From contig SVBX01000014.1 in NCBI GenBank assembly GCA_015058655.1, positions 22,752-86,751 on the forward strand: a stretch of DNA of 64,000 nt. Reading direction: 5' to 3'. The notes beneath the pieces are model-generated. The model saw only the letters and a program-made list of their open reading frames with translations. It had not been told where the DNA came from and made no database searches. Position numbers and translations under genes: made by a program. Shown here piece after piece: positions 26,116 through 35,437 of this stretch (position 1 is the stretch's first letter; every line of letters begins with the position of its first letter). This DNA comes from Pseudoselenomonas ruminantium. GTDB taxonomy: Bacteria > Bacillota > Negativicutes > Selenomonadales > Selenomonadaceae.

Positions 26116-27210
26116 GTGCGGAAAATCCTCATTTTGGCAATTCTGGTTCTCACGGCGGTCATCGCGGGAATCCTGTTTATAAGAGATGATTGGCAGAACA
26201 CGGATTTGGCCAATAAGACAACCAAAGTCGGGCTGCTCCTGAACGGTTCCCGCTCAGACCGCAGCTTCAGCCAAGCCCATTATGAGGCGCTGGAATCCCT
26301 GCAGGACGAACTGAAACTGGAAATCGTCTGCCGGGAGAATGTGCCCGCTGATTGTTACAAGGATATCGAAAGCCTCATCCGGGACAAGGGTTGCGAGATC
26401 ATCGTGGGCGTATCCTATGGCTTCGGCGAATCCATGAAAAAGGCTGCGGAGGAGCACCCCAATGTGTATTTCCTCCATGCTACGGGCACAGGCCACAGCA
26501 GCAACCTGTCTTCCTTCTTCGGCAGGATGTATCAGGCACGGTACCTTTCGGGCATCGTGGCAGGGAGGCGGACGGAGACGGGGGCAATCGGCTATGTGGC
26601 GGCTTTCCCTATCCCGGAGGTAATAAGGGGCATCAATGCCTTTGCGTTGGGCGTGCGGAGCATCCGACCGGATGCGCAGGTCTATGTGCGCTATTGCAAT
26701 TCCTGGACGGAGGACAAGGCGGCTGGAGAAGCATTCCGCAATCTGATGGACAGCCATCCTGACATCGACACCATGGCCCTGCATACGGATTCTCTTAGCC
26801 CCCATTGGGAAGCGGAGAAGCAGGGAGTGTGGTCCATCGGCTACAATCTGGACAACAGCGATGAATTTCCCAAGACTTATCTGACTGCCTGCATCTGGAA
26901 ATGGAATGTATGCTACCGCAAAGAAATCCTGAGCTGCCTGCAGGGAAAATTCCATGGAAGCCACGAGTGGATGAATTTGGAGGACGGCATTGTCTCGCTT
27001 TCGGAATTCACCGAAAATGTGAAGCCGGAGACAAAGCAGGAAGTGCTGGAGGCCAATATGAAGATGCGGAGCCGGCAATTCGATGTTTTTTATGGGCCGA
27101 TCAAGGACAACCTGGGGAATCTTCGTGTGGGAGCAGGAGAATCTATGTCGGACAGTGAAATGCTGAACGGATTTGACTGGTGTGTGGAGGGTGTGACGGT
27201 TGAAGAGTAA
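26116..27210 (+). CDS. BMP-family periplasmic binding protein, membrane-anchored (1 of 2)
   Basis: 364 residues from GTG 26116, eight bases after GGAAGGG. An uncleaved-looking hydrophobic anchor (about 3-22, no lipobox Cys) is followed by a BMP/Med type I solute-binding fold: KVGLLLNGSRSDRSFSQAHY, IIVGVSYGFGESM, FFGRMYQARYLSGIVAG, IGYVAAFPIPEVIRGINAFA, and the C-terminal FYGPIKDN. BMP proteins normally bind nucleosides for an ABC importer, but no permease or ATPase is present. It overlaps the next, paralogous gene, and a hybrid kinase follows. A sensory role for the ligand-bound protein is inferred. Confidence 0.9.
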   Translation: MRKILILAILVLTAVIAGILFIRDDWQNTDLANKTTKVGLLLNGSRSDRSFSQAHYEALESLQDELKLEIVCRENVPADCYKDIESLIRDKGCEIIVGVSYGFGESMKKAAEEHPNVYFLHATGTGHSSNLSSFFGRMYQARYLSGIVAGRRTETGAIGYVAAFPIPEVIRGINAFALGVRSIRPDAQVYVRYCNSWTEDKAAGEAFRNLMDSHPDIDTMALHTDSLSPHWEAEKQGVWSIGYNLDNSDEFPKTYLTACIWKWNVCYRKEILSCLQGKFHGSHEWMNLEDGIVSLSEFTENVKPETKQEVLEANMKMRSRQFDVFYGPIKDNLGNLRVGAGESMSDSEMLNGFDWCVEGVTVEE

Positions 27211-28300
27211 AGAATGGCTGAGACGCAAACTTCCGCTTCTGCTCGTCTTATTCTGCATTTTTGCGATTGTTGTCGTGATAAGGAGCTTCAAGCTTCCCGA
27301 AACAGAAAAGCAGCCTGTGGCTGGTCTGATCCTGATTGGAGAGAGGGCGGATCGAGGATGGAATGAGAGCCACTACGATGGCCTGTCGAGCGCCTGCAAG
27401 GCATACGGGTGCGCCCTCCGGGTGCGGGAGCATGTGCCGGAGGACGAGGAATCGCTGAACCATGCTGTGGAGGAACTGATTGACGAAGGTGTCAGCGCCA
27501 TCTATCTGACCAGCTTCGGATACGGCCAATATGTGGACAGTATTGCAGCGCAGCACCCGCATATTGCATTTTTTTCCATTTCCGGCAAAGGCGAGGAGAA
27601 AAACTGCATTACCTATTTTTCTCGTCTCTATCAGGCGCGATACTTGGCGGGCATCGTAGCAGGCAGCGAGAGCAAGACGGGGGTGCTGGGCTATGTGACT
27701 GCGACGCCGAATGCCCAGGCCAATCGCAGCATCAATGCCTACGCTTTGGGAATGCGCGTCGCCAACCCGGAGGCGCGGCTGATTGTCCGTTTCGTCAACA
27801 GCTGGGATAATGAAGCAGAGGAACGGGCAAGCGTCGCCCTTCTGGCCAGCAGGGGCGCGGATGTCATCACCTATCATGAGGACATGCCCCATGCCGTGCG
27901 GGAAGCGGAGAAACTGGGACTTTTCAGCACAGGGTATGACAGTGTGTATGAACAGTACTCTGAGCGGTTCCTGACGGCGGCGCTGTACGATTGGACTATG
28001 GTCTACAGGAGAGTGCTGGGGGACTATCTGAGCGGGAGGACGGATGCGTCCCGCAATTACTGGCTGGATATGGCAGAGGGGGGCGTCAGGCTGTATCCCC
28101 TTTCTCCTCTCGTGCATCCCTGGACCGTCGCGCTGGTGAAACGGGAAGAGAAGCGCATCATGACGAATTGGGATGTGTTTTCCGGCGTGATCCGCGACAA
28201 CAAGGGGAATCTCCGTTGCGAGAAGGGTGAAAGGATCAGTGACCGCGAGCTGTTTACCGGCATGGACTGGTTTGTTGAGGGAGTAGAAATCTATGAATAG
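27200..28300 (+). CDS. BMP-family periplasmic binding protein, membrane-anchored (2 of 2)
   Basis: 366 residues, TTG start at 27200 eight bases after GGAGGG, overlapping the previous gene by 11 bp. It has the same architecture as its neighbour: one N-terminal transmembrane anchor (about 11-28) without lipobox, then LILIGERADRGWNESHYDG, YFSRLYQARYLAGIVAG, GVLGYVTATPNAQANRSINAYA and a C-terminal FSGVIRDN. It is clearly a tandem paralogue. It overlaps the kinase start, so the three genes form one operon and probably one signalling unit. Confidence 0.9.
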   Translation: MKSKEWLRRKLPLLLVLFCIFAIVVVIRSFKLPETEKQPVAGLILIGERADRGWNESHYDGLSSACKAYGCALRVREHVPEDEESLNHAVEELIDEGVSAIYLTSFGYGQYVDSIAAQHPHIAFFSISGKGEEKNCITYFSRLYQARYLAGIVAGSESKTGVLGYVTATPNAQANRSINAYALGMRVANPEARLIVRFVNSWDNEAEERASVALLASRGADVITYHEDMPHAVREAEKLGLFSTGYDSVYEQYSERFLTAALYDWTMVYRRVLGDYLSGRTDASRNYWLDMAEGGVRLYPLSPLVHPWTVALVKREEKRIMTNWDVFSGVIRDNKGNLRCEKGERISDRELFTGMDWFVEGVEIYE

Positions 28301-31025
28301 CAGATTCTCTTTCAAGGGGAAGGGAAGCAATCTTCTGGCCACCCTCTTCTTTGTTGCGATATTGCTGGTGGTGGGCGCGCTGTTCCAGCAGCGGATGAGT
28401 GAGCTCCTGATCCATTATACAGAGAATCAGACGAAGCGGCAGGCGGAGACGCTGGCAAGCCAGGCTGCGGAAAATCTGGGGTCAGAGCTGGAGAATCTCG
28501 CCTATATCGCTTCCAAGATAGAAGCCAATCCAGAGGAAATGGAGAGGCTCATGCCGTTGGTTTTCCATGAAGCAGGCGTGAAGCAGGGGGTGCTTGCCAT
28601 TGACGGCCGGGCAATTTTTGGCGACAGCCTGTCCCTTTATACCTATGATGGCATACAGACCTCTGTGCGAGGGGAAAAGGCAATCACTTTTGTGCAGGAT
28701 CGGGGAATCCTGTTCACCTGTCCGGTGTTCCGTGGCAAGAATATCAAATATGTCCTCTATCGGCTCTATCCCCCTGAAACCATCAGGGAGAGGTTTTCTA
28801 TCAGCTGCTATGACGATATCGGCAGCGTGTGTGTCGTCACGCGGAATGGGGATATTATCATTCCCTTTGCGCAGCTTGATGAGGAAGATGTGTACTTCAT
28901 GAAGAGCGGAGAGCTCAGGGATTTCTTCCATTCCATGCAGCGGGAGATGGAGACATCCATGGCGGCAGCTCGCGCCTTCAATACGGCGCGGGGCGATATG
29001 CTGCTGTTTGAGGCGGAAATCCCGGGAACGAACTATCTGATTGCGGGGTTCGTGCCGAAGGGAAAAGCCTCCGAGGGAATAGGCAGCCTCACTCTTCTGG
29101 TGGTTTGGGTATTCGGCCTGCTGATGCTGCTGGTCGCAGTTGGCGCCCTGTATCTGGTCCAGATCCGGGATGATATCTATGAGAGCGAGGAACTCAAAAA
29201 AGCAAAGGCCATGGCCGAGGAGGCATCCCGCGCCAAGAGTGATTTCCTTGCCAATATGTCTCATGAAATCCGCACGCCGATCAATGCGGTCCTCGGCATG
29301 AATGAGATGATCCTGCGGGAATGCGGGGACAAGCACATCCTTGCCTATGCCGAAGATGTGAAGGCTGCCGGCAACACCTTGCTGGGAATCATCAATGATA
29401 TCCTGGATTTCTCCAAGATCGAGGCAGGCAAAATAGAGATCATTCCTGTGGAATACGACCTCTCTGACAACCTGAACGACCTTGTGACGATGATACAGGT
29501 GCGGGCGGAAAGCAAGAATCTCTCCCTGGTGCTGAGATTCGATTCCCATCTGCCGAAACGGCTCTATGGGGACGAGGTGCATATCAAGCAGATTGTCACG
29601 AACATCCTGACAAATGCGGTGAAATATACAGAAAAGGGAAGCGTGACATTTTCCCTCGGTTTTGAGCGTATCGAGGAGGCGCCGGATGAGGTGCTGCTCA
29701 ATGTCTCTGTGGAGGATACGGGCATCGGCATCAAGCAGGAGGACCTCAAGAAGCTCTTTTCCGAGTTTGAGCGCATCGAGGAAAAACGCAACCGCAAGAT
29801 CGAAGGCACCGGCCTGGGTATGGCCATTACCAGGAAACTGCTTCGCATGATGGGCACAGATCTGCAGGTGCACAGTGTCTATGGCAGCGGCTCCAGATTT
29901 TTCTTTTCCCTGCGGCAGAAAGTTGTCAGCTGGGAACCTTTGGGAGACTACAAGGAAGCCCATCAGGAGCATCTTTCAGAGCGAAAAAAATACCAGGAAA
30001 AGTTCATAGCCCCAGATGCCTGTGTCCTGGTGGTGGATGACACCCCGCTGAATCTAGTAGTATTCAAGGGGCTTCTGAAGCAGACGCAGATGCAGATCGA
30101 TACGGCATGCGATGGGGATGAGGGAATCTCCCTGTCCCGGGAAAAGAAGTATGACATCATTTTCCTTGATCATATGATGCCAGGGAAGGATGGCATCGAA
30201 ACCTTGAAATATATGAAGGCCATGCCAGACAATCCGAACCGCGATACGCCTGTGATTTCTCTGACGGCCAACGCCATTTCCGGTGCCAGGGAAGAATACC
30301 TCGCTGCCGGGTTCCAGGACTATCTGACCAAGCCCGTAGACAGCACTAAATTGGAAAGCGTGCTGCTCCAATACCTGCCAAAGGAAAAAGTGCGCGTGCG
30401 GGAGGAGGGAACGGAAGACATTGCCTCCGAAGGAACTGCTCTGCCCTCCTGGCTTCATGAGCTGGAGGGAATCGACACGCAGGAAGGCGTAGGGCATTGC
30501 GGTTCGGAAACTGCCTATCTGGACACAGTGAAGGTGTTTGCTGAGTCGGCATCGTCAGGGATTGAGGATATCGAAGGCTATTTCCGGAGCGAGGACTGGC
30601 CAAACTATACGACCAAGGTCCATGCCCTCAAGAGCACGGCGCGCATCATCGGCGCAAGGCTGCTTTCAGAAATGGCGAAACGCCTTGAGTATGCGGGCAA
30701 TGCCGGCGAGATAGGGATAATCAAGGTGGAAACGCCAGCGCTATTGTCCGTCTACCATAGCTTCGCGGAAAAACTCGCGCCCCTTTGCCCGCCGAAGCAG
30801 CGGGCAGAGGAAAAGGTGCCAATCGATGAGGAAATGCTGAGAGAAGCATATGATACCTTGAAGGAATTTGTCGCTTCCTTCGATTATGACAATGCGATGT
30901 TTGTCCTGGAATCGCTGGAGGACTATCGTTTGCCGGAAGATGAGGAGAAACGCTATCAGAGCATCAGGTCGGCAATAGAGAAGCTGGATTGGGAAAAAGC
31001 AAGACAAATCCTTGCGGATGCATAG
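28293..31025 (+). CDS. Hybrid sensor histidine kinase with receiver and HPt domains
   Basis: 910 residues. A transmembrane helix (about 14-32), an extracytoplasmic sensor of about 230 residues (Cache-like in size, not identified by motif) and a second helix (about 265-290) lead to HisKA with H324 (NMSHEIRTP). The HATPase follows (NILTNAVKYTE, DTGIGI, GTGLGMAI), then a receiver with D626 (FLDHMMPG) and K in LTKPVD, and an HPt domain with H777 (KVHALKSTARI). This is an internal phosphorelay; the final response regulator is not in the operon. It overlaps the second BMP gene by 8 bp, which suggests the two binding proteins present ligand to its periplasmic domain (inference). Confidence 0.93.
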   Translation: MNSRFSFKGKGSNLLATLFFVAILLVVGALFQQRMSELLIHYTENQTKRQAETLASQAAENLGSELENLAYIASKIEANPEEMERLMPLVFHEAGVKQGVLAIDGRAIFGDSLSLYTYDGIQTSVRGEKAITFVQDRGILFTCPVFRGKNIKYVLYRLYPPETIRERFSISCYDDIGSVCVVTRNGDIIIPFAQLDEEDVYFMKSGELRDFFHSMQREMETSMAAARAFNTARGDMLLFEAEIPGTNYLIAGFVPKGKASEGIGSLTLLVVWVFGLLMLLVAVGALYLVQIRDDIYESEELKKAKAMAEEASRAKSDFLANMSHEIRTPINAVLGMNEMILRECGDKHILAYAEDVKAAGNTLLGIINDILDFSKIEAGKIEIIPVEYDLSDNLNDLVTMIQVRAESKNLSLVLRFDSHLPKRLYGDEVHIKQIVTNILTNAVKYTEKGSVTFSLGFERIEEAPDEVLLNVSVEDTGIGIKQEDLKKLFSEFERIEEKRNRKIEGTGLGMAITRKLLRMMGTDLQVHSVYGSGSRFFFSLRQKVVSWEPLGDYKEAHQEHLSERKKYQEKFIAPDACVLVVDDTPLNLVVFKGLLKQTQMQIDTACDGDEGISLSREKKYDIIFLDHMMPGKDGIETLKYMKAMPDNPNRDTPVISLTANAISGAREEYLAAGFQDYLTKPVDSTKLESVLLQYLPKEKVRVREEGTEDIASEGTALPSWLHELEGIDTQEGVGHCGSETAYLDTVKVFAESASSGIEDIEGYFRSEDWPNYTTKVHALKSTARIIGARLLSEMAKRLEYAGNAGEIGIIKVETPALLSVYHSFAEKLAPLCPPKQRAEEKVPIDEEMLREAYDTLKEFVASFDYDNAMFVLESLEDYRLPEDEEKRYQSIRSAIEKLDWEKARQILADA

Positions 31026-31068
31026 ACAGCGTAATCGGCAGCAAAGAATGTTGGGCAATTCCCTGGAA

Positions 31069-31111
31069 AAGCAAGCACGGAGCCATGCAAACTGTGGCTT
31101 CGTGCTTGCTT
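31069..31111 (+). terminator. Hairpin terminator after the hybrid kinase operon
   Basis: AAGCAAGCACGGAGCC (31069-31084) / GGCTTCGTGCTTGCTT (31096-31111), sixteen pairs with one mismatch; tail CTTGTGG is T-poor. Confidence 0.65.
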
Positions 31112-31155
31112 CTTGTGGCAAAGCCGGGCTGCATAAATTGGGCTGCATGTCAAAA

Positions 31156-31327
31156 AGCCTTCCCCTTGAGGGGAAGGTGCCCCGTTAGGGGCAGATGAGG
31201 TGGGGCATTATCTCGTTTATCTGCCTTATCGTGTTTATTCGCACCTCATCCGCCAGCCTTCGGCTGTCACCTGTCCAGGGTGTCCACCGGACACCCGCGG
31301 CTTCGCCGCCCCCTCAAGGGGAAGGCT
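31156..31327. repeat. CCTTCCCC-type inverted-repeat element, copy 1 (172 bp)
   Basis: Starts AGCCTTCCCCTTGAGGGG and ends CCCCTCAAGGGGAAGGCT. Inside are GATGAGGTG / CACCTCATC arms and small GC-rich hairpins (GTGTCC-ACC-GGACAC, GGCGGCGAAGCCGC type). It has no outer AATGTCATT arms and no target duplication is visible. It lies between the hybrid kinase terminator and fbp and fills most of that 419-bp gap. Confidence 0.85.
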
Positions 31328-31444
31328 AGTTTTAGCCCTCATAGAATTTATGAAACGCTCCTGTTTCCCCATCATGGGGACTTGCTTGCAAGAATTTTAT
31401 GCTACATAATAATATTGAGAAAATGAGACAGGGAGGACATGGCA

Positions 31445-33361
31445 ATGACTGTCAATGCATACAAGGCAGGCAGCCGACCCAATAAGGTCATGCGGCTGCT
31501 GGCGGAAAAATATCCCACCAAGGAAGTGGTGTATGAGAAGCTGATTTACCTGCAGTCCCAGCTGCAGCTGCCCAAAGGCATCGAGCACTTCATGAGCGAT
31601 CTGCATGGGGAGTATTCTTCCTTCTTCCATATCCTCAACAACTGCTCAGGGGTCATACGGGAAAAGGTGGAGTATGTATTCGGCGTGCGGCTGACGGAGG
31701 CAGAGAAGGCAGAGTTCTGCACCCTTATCTATTACCCCAGGGAGAAAATCGAGCAGGTGACGGAGCGGCGGGAGAATACACCGGCCTGGTATCGGGAAAA
31801 CCTGTCAAGGCTCCTGGAGCTGGCCAAGCTCATGAGCTATAAGTACCCTGCTTCCAAGGTGGCGGGCTTTATTCCCAAGCGGTATGAAGGGGTGATCGTG
31901 GAGCTGATGAACACCCGGCCCGAGGCGGACAATGCCCAATTCATCTACCACAAGCGGCTCTTGGATACCATTGTGCAGATTGACAGCGGGGCAGATTTCA
32001 TCGTGGCCTTCACGGTGCTCATCAAGCGACTGGCGGTGGACAGGCTGCATATCGTGGGGGATTTCTTTGACAGGGGCAATCGGCCTGACGCTATCCTGAA
32101 CCTCTTGATGCAGCATCCTTCCGTGGATATCCAGTGGGGCAATCACGATGTGCTGTGGATGGGGGCGGCTTTGGGCAGTGAGGTCTGCATTGCCGCCGTG
32201 GTGCGGAATTCCCTGCGCTATAATAACACGGATGTGCTGGAACGGGGGTATGGCATCAGCCTGAGGCCCCTGACTACCTTTGGCAGCCACATCTATCCTG
32301 ACTCCAATCCCATCAAGGCCGGGGAAAAGGCGGCGGCCATCATGATGCTGAAGCTGGAAGGCCAGATGATACGCCGCAACCCGGATTTCCAGATGGGGAG
32401 CAGGCTGCTGCTGGACAAGATTGACTTCCGCTCCTGCTATGCCATCCTGGAGGATGGGAAGCGCTATGAGCTTTCCAGCGCCTATTTCCCCACCATTGAC
32501 GAAGGCACTGATGACCCTTACCGGCTGACGGAAAAAGAAGCCGCCATCATGGCAGACCTCAAGTCGTATTTCACGGAAAGCGCAGTGCTGAAAAAGCATC
32601 TGGACTACCTCTATCAGAAGGGCAGCATCTATACCTGCTACAACGGCAATCTCCTGTTCCACGGCTGCGTGCCCATGAATGAGGACGGAAGTTTCCGCAC
32701 CATTCGCTTTGAGGGCAAGGATTACCAGGGACGGAGCTGGTTCAACTTCTGCGAAGCCAAGGCCCGTGAAGCTTATCTGCACCGCAGGGAGAGCGCTTTG
32801 GATTTCATGTACTTCCTCTGGTGCGGCAGGCTTTCGCCTCTTTCCGGCAGGGAAATGAAGACTTTCGAGCGGGTGCTGGTGGCAGACGAGAGCACTTGGA
32901 AGGAACCTACCGACCCCTATTTTCGCTATCTCAATGACCAGGAAGCCTGCGAAAGGGTCTTGCAGGAATTTGGCCTGAACCCTGCCCGTGGACATATCGT
33001 CAACGGCCATGTGCCGGTGAAGGTGAAGAAGGGGGAAAGCCCTGTGAAAGCCCACGGCAAGGCCATCATCATCGACGGTGGCTTCTGCAAGGCTTACCAC
33101 AAAAAGACAGGCATCTCCGGCTTCACTCTCATATCCAATTCCAGAGGCCTGCGCCTGCTGGCACATCAGAAGATAGCCGATGTCAGGGCGGCCCTCAGGG
33201 AGAATCAGGACATCGAGTCCGTATCGGAAACGGTGGAGCTGCAAACCATGAGGACTACGCTGGGAGACACGGACCAGGGCCGCGCTATACAGGATGAGAT
33301 AACAGATCTTTATAACCTGTTGCTGGCTTATCAGAACGGGCTGATGAAGCCCAGGGAATAG
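31445..33361 (+). CDS. fbp: Fructose-1,6-bisphosphatase, class III
   Basis: 638 residues, the normal length of the Firmicute class III enzyme. The metallophosphoesterase motifs are MSDLHGEYSSFFHIL (about residues 48-62), GDFFDRGNRPD, WGNHDVLWMGA and later NGHVPVKVKKGESPVKAHGK. It hydrolyses fructose-1,6-bisphosphate in gluconeogenesis. ATG 31445 lies eight bases after GGAGG; ATG 31439 is only two bases from it. Monocistronic, with a repeat element upstream that could affect its expression. Confidence 0.96.
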   Translation: MTVNAYKAGSRPNKVMRLLAEKYPTKEVVYEKLIYLQSQLQLPKGIEHFMSDLHGEYSSFFHILNNCSGVIREKVEYVFGVRLTEAEKAEFCTLIYYPREKIEQVTERRENTPAWYRENLSRLLELAKLMSYKYPASKVAGFIPKRYEGVIVELMNTRPEADNAQFIYHKRLLDTIVQIDSGADFIVAFTVLIKRLAVDRLHIVGDFFDRGNRPDAILNLLMQHPSVDIQWGNHDVLWMGAALGSEVCIAAVVRNSLRYNNTDVLERGYGISLRPLTTFGSHIYPDSNPIKAGEKAAAIMMLKLEGQMIRRNPDFQMGSRLLLDKIDFRSCYAILEDGKRYELSSAYFPTIDEGTDDPYRLTEKEAAIMADLKSYFTESAVLKKHLDYLYQKGSIYTCYNGNLLFHGCVPMNEDGSFRTIRFEGKDYQGRSWFNFCEAKAREAYLHRRESALDFMYFLWCGRLSPLSGREMKTFERVLVADESTWKEPTDPYFRYLNDQEACERVLQEFGLNPARGHIVNGHVPVKVKKGESPVKAHGKAIIIDGGFCKAYHKKTGISGFTLISNSRGLRLLAHQKIADVRAALRENQDIESVSETVELQTMRTTLGDTDQGRAIQDEITDLYNLLLAYQNGLMKPRE

Positions 33362-33495
33362 AGAGCTCATAAATGGCAGAGACACGCAGGAATGGCTCCG
33401 GCGTGTCTTTTCGCAGTGCATATCGTCATGGCTCAAGGCTGATTATATCAGTTGAGGTGAGCGATATTTTCCCATTTTATAAGGCCATTGTTCCA

Positions 33496-33597
33496 GTTTT
33501 GCCGAAGGCAAAACTTCCTCTTGGCCTTTCAACGAGGCGGGAGATATTAACTCGCCGCCTGTTAGTAAGTTACCGCCCCCACTTATAGAAGTGGGGG
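33496..33597. other. Hairpin-rich stretch, possible IS200/IS605 end remnant
   Basis: Three stems in series: GTTTTGCC-GAA-GGCAAAAC (33496-33514), an AGGCGG/CCGCCT-type stem, and CCCCCACTT-TATAG-AAGTGGGGG (33576-33597). Such strong end hairpins recall IS200/IS605 or TnpB-associated right ends, but no transposase is present. The first hairpin could instead end fbp transcription. The rest of the 359-bp gap holds the hcp promoter. Confidence 0.35.
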
Positions 33598-33637
33598 ACA
33601 TCTTGTACTCGTTATATTCGTGCATCTGTCATGTGAA

Positions 33638-33680
33638 TGTAACAATTGTTACAGCGTGTTTCTGTCTCAGCCGCTATAAT
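33638..33680 (+). promoter_or_regulatory. hcp promoter with 16-bp Crp/Fnr-type palindrome
   Basis: TGTAACAATTGTTACA (33638-33653) is a perfect palindrome. TATAAT at 33675-33680 predicts a transcription start near 33687, which places the palindrome centre about 41.5 bases upstream, the class II activator position of Crp/Fnr proteins. There is no good -35 box. The Crp/Fnr gene just downstream of hcp is the obvious candidate regulator. Confidence 0.65.
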
Positions 33681-33720
33681 GACCTCATGAAGAATGAATT
33701 GTGCAAGGAGAGAATCGCCC

Positions 33721-35352
33721 ATGGAAAATAAGATGTTTTGCTTTCAGTGTCAGGAAACGGCAGGCTGCAAGGGCTGCACTGTGATGGGGGTCTGCGGCAA
33801 GACTCCCGAGGTGGCGGGACTGCAGGATTTGCTCATCTATGTGACCAAGGGGCTGTCTGCCGTGACTTCCCGCTTGCGGGCTGAGGGGCAGGAGGTGGCA
33901 AGGGAGGTCAATCATCTGGTGACAGGGAATCTCTTTGTCACCATCACCAATGCCAATTTTGACGGCGAGGCCATAAAGGGCAGGCTGGAAGAAACCCTGC
34001 AGGTGAAGGCAGGGCTCCTGGAGAAGCTGGCAGATAGGGACAAGCTGCCGGAGGCGGCTCTTTGGACTGCCGGGACAACGGACTTGGCAGTCAAGGCCAA
34101 AACCGTGGGCATCCTTGCCGAAAGCAATGAGGATATCCGCAGTTTGAAGGAACTGATCACCTACGGCTTGAAGGGGCTGGCGGCTTATCTTCACCATGCC
34201 AATGTGCTGGGACAGGAGGACGAGAGCCTTGATGCCTTCCAGCAGGAAACGCTGGCGGCTCTTTTGGATAAGGAGCTTGACGGTGAAGCCCTGACGGCGC
34301 TGGCGCTGAAAACCGGAGAGTGGGGCGTGAAGGGCATGGCTTTGCTGGACAAGGCCAACACCTCTGCCTATGGCAACCCGGAAATCACCAAGGTGGAGCT
34401 GGGAGTCAGGAATAAGCCCGGTATCTTGATTTCGGGCCATGACCTGCGTGATCTGGAAATGCTGCTGGAGCAGACGGAGGGCACCGGGGTGGAGGTCTAC
34501 ACCCACGGGGAAATGCTGCCTGCCCATTACTATCCCAAGTTCAAGAGGTACCGGCATTTTGCAGGCAACTATGGCAATGCCTGGTGGAAGCAGAAGGAAG
34601 AATTTGAAGCCTTCAATGGCCCCATCCTCATGACTACCAACTGTATTGTGCCGCCTAAGGACAGCTACAAGGCACGCCTTTTCACCACGGGGGCCGTGGG
34701 CTTCCCCGGCTGCGTCCACATCGAAGAAAAGCAGGGCAGGAAGGATTTCGCTCCCCTCATCGAGCTGGCCAGGCAGTGCCGGCCGCCCCAGGAACTGGAG
34801 CAGGGGCAGATTGTAGGCGGCTTTGCCCATGAGCAGGTCTTTGCCCTGGCTGACAAGGTGGTAGAGGCAGTGAAAAGCGGGGCCGTGAAGAAGTTCGTGG
34901 TGATGGCAGGCTGCGATGGCCGCATGAAGTCACGCAGCTACTATGAGGACTTTGCCAAGGCCCTGCCTCAGGATACCATCATCCTCACTGCAGGCTGCGC
35001 CAAGTACAAGTATATCAAGCTGAACCTGGGGGAGATCGGCGGCATCCCCAGAGTGCTGGATGCAGGCCAGTGCAATGATTCCTATTCCCTGGCTCTCATT
35101 GCCCTGAAGCTGAAGGAAGCTTTTGGCCTGGCGGACATCAACGAGCTGCCCATAGCCTACAATATTTCCTGGTATGAGCAGAAAGCCGTCATCGTCCTGC
35201 TGGCCCTGCTGCATCTGGGGGTGAAGAACATCCATCTGGGGCCCACCCTGCCGGCCTTCCTGTCTCCCAATGTCGCCAAGGTACTGGTGGAAAACTTCGG
35301 TATCGGTGGCATTGGCAAAGTAGAGGATGACATCAAGGCCCTGATTGGGTAA
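33721..35352 (+). CDS. hcp: Hydroxylamine reductase / hybrid-cluster protein
   Basis: 543 residues. The N-terminal cysteine motif C7-x2-C10-x8-C19-x5-C25 ([16 protein letters not shown]) binds the cubane cluster. Ligands of the hybrid Fe-S-O cluster lie in [30 protein letters not shown] and [10 protein letters not shown]. Hcp reduces NO or hydroxylamine and protects anaerobes against nitrosative stress. AAGGAGAG precedes ATG 33721. A hairpin separates it from the Crp/Fnr gene downstream. Confidence 0.97.
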   Translation: MENKMFCFQCQETAGCKGCTVMGVCGKTPEVAGLQDLLIYVTKGLSAVTSRLRAEGQEVAREVNHLVTGNLFVTITNANFDGEAIKGRLEETLQVKAGLLEKLADRDKLPEAALWTAGTTDLAVKAKTVGILAESNEDIRSLKELITYGLKGLAAYLHHANVLGQEDESLDAFQQETLAALLDKELDGEALTALALKTGEWGVKGMALLDKANTSAYGNPEITKVELGVRNKPGILISGHDLRDLEMLLEQTEGTGVEVYTHGEMLPAHYYPKFKRYRHFAGNYGNAWWKQKEEFEAFNGPILMTTNCIVPPKDSYKARLFTTGAVGFPGCVHIEEKQGRKDFAPLIELARQCRPPQELEQGQIVGGFAHEQVFALADKVVEAVKSGAVKKFVVMAGCDGRMKSRSYYEDFAKALPQDTIILTAGCAKYKYIKLNLGEIGGIPRVLDAGQCNDSYSLALIALKLKEAFGLADINELPIAYNISWYEQKAVIVLLALLHLGVKNIHLGPTLPAFLSPNVAKVLVENFGIGGIGKVEDDIKALIG

Positions 35353-35369
35353 AATAGAAGCAAGCGGAA

Positions 35370-35407
35370 AAAGACACAGCGAAGCAGCGGCACTTCGCTG
35401 TGTCTTT
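35370..35407 (+). terminator. Hairpin terminator after hcp
   Basis: AAAGACACAGCGAAG (35370-35384) / CTTCGCTGTGTCTTT (35393-35407), fifteen perfect pairs with only TTT after the stem; it may give partial read-through into the regulator gene. Confidence 0.65.
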
Positions 35408-35437
35408 GCGTATATGAAGGCAGGGGAGGGGCTATCA

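Noticed and set aside
31156..31327. CRISPR array as an explanation for the repeated GATGAGGTG segments
   Set aside because: The repeats are inverted and not regularly spaced, and no cas genes are present.
31200..31409. Small frame inside the repeat before fbp
   Set aside because: It translates repeat DNA, with no ribosome site and no conserved product.
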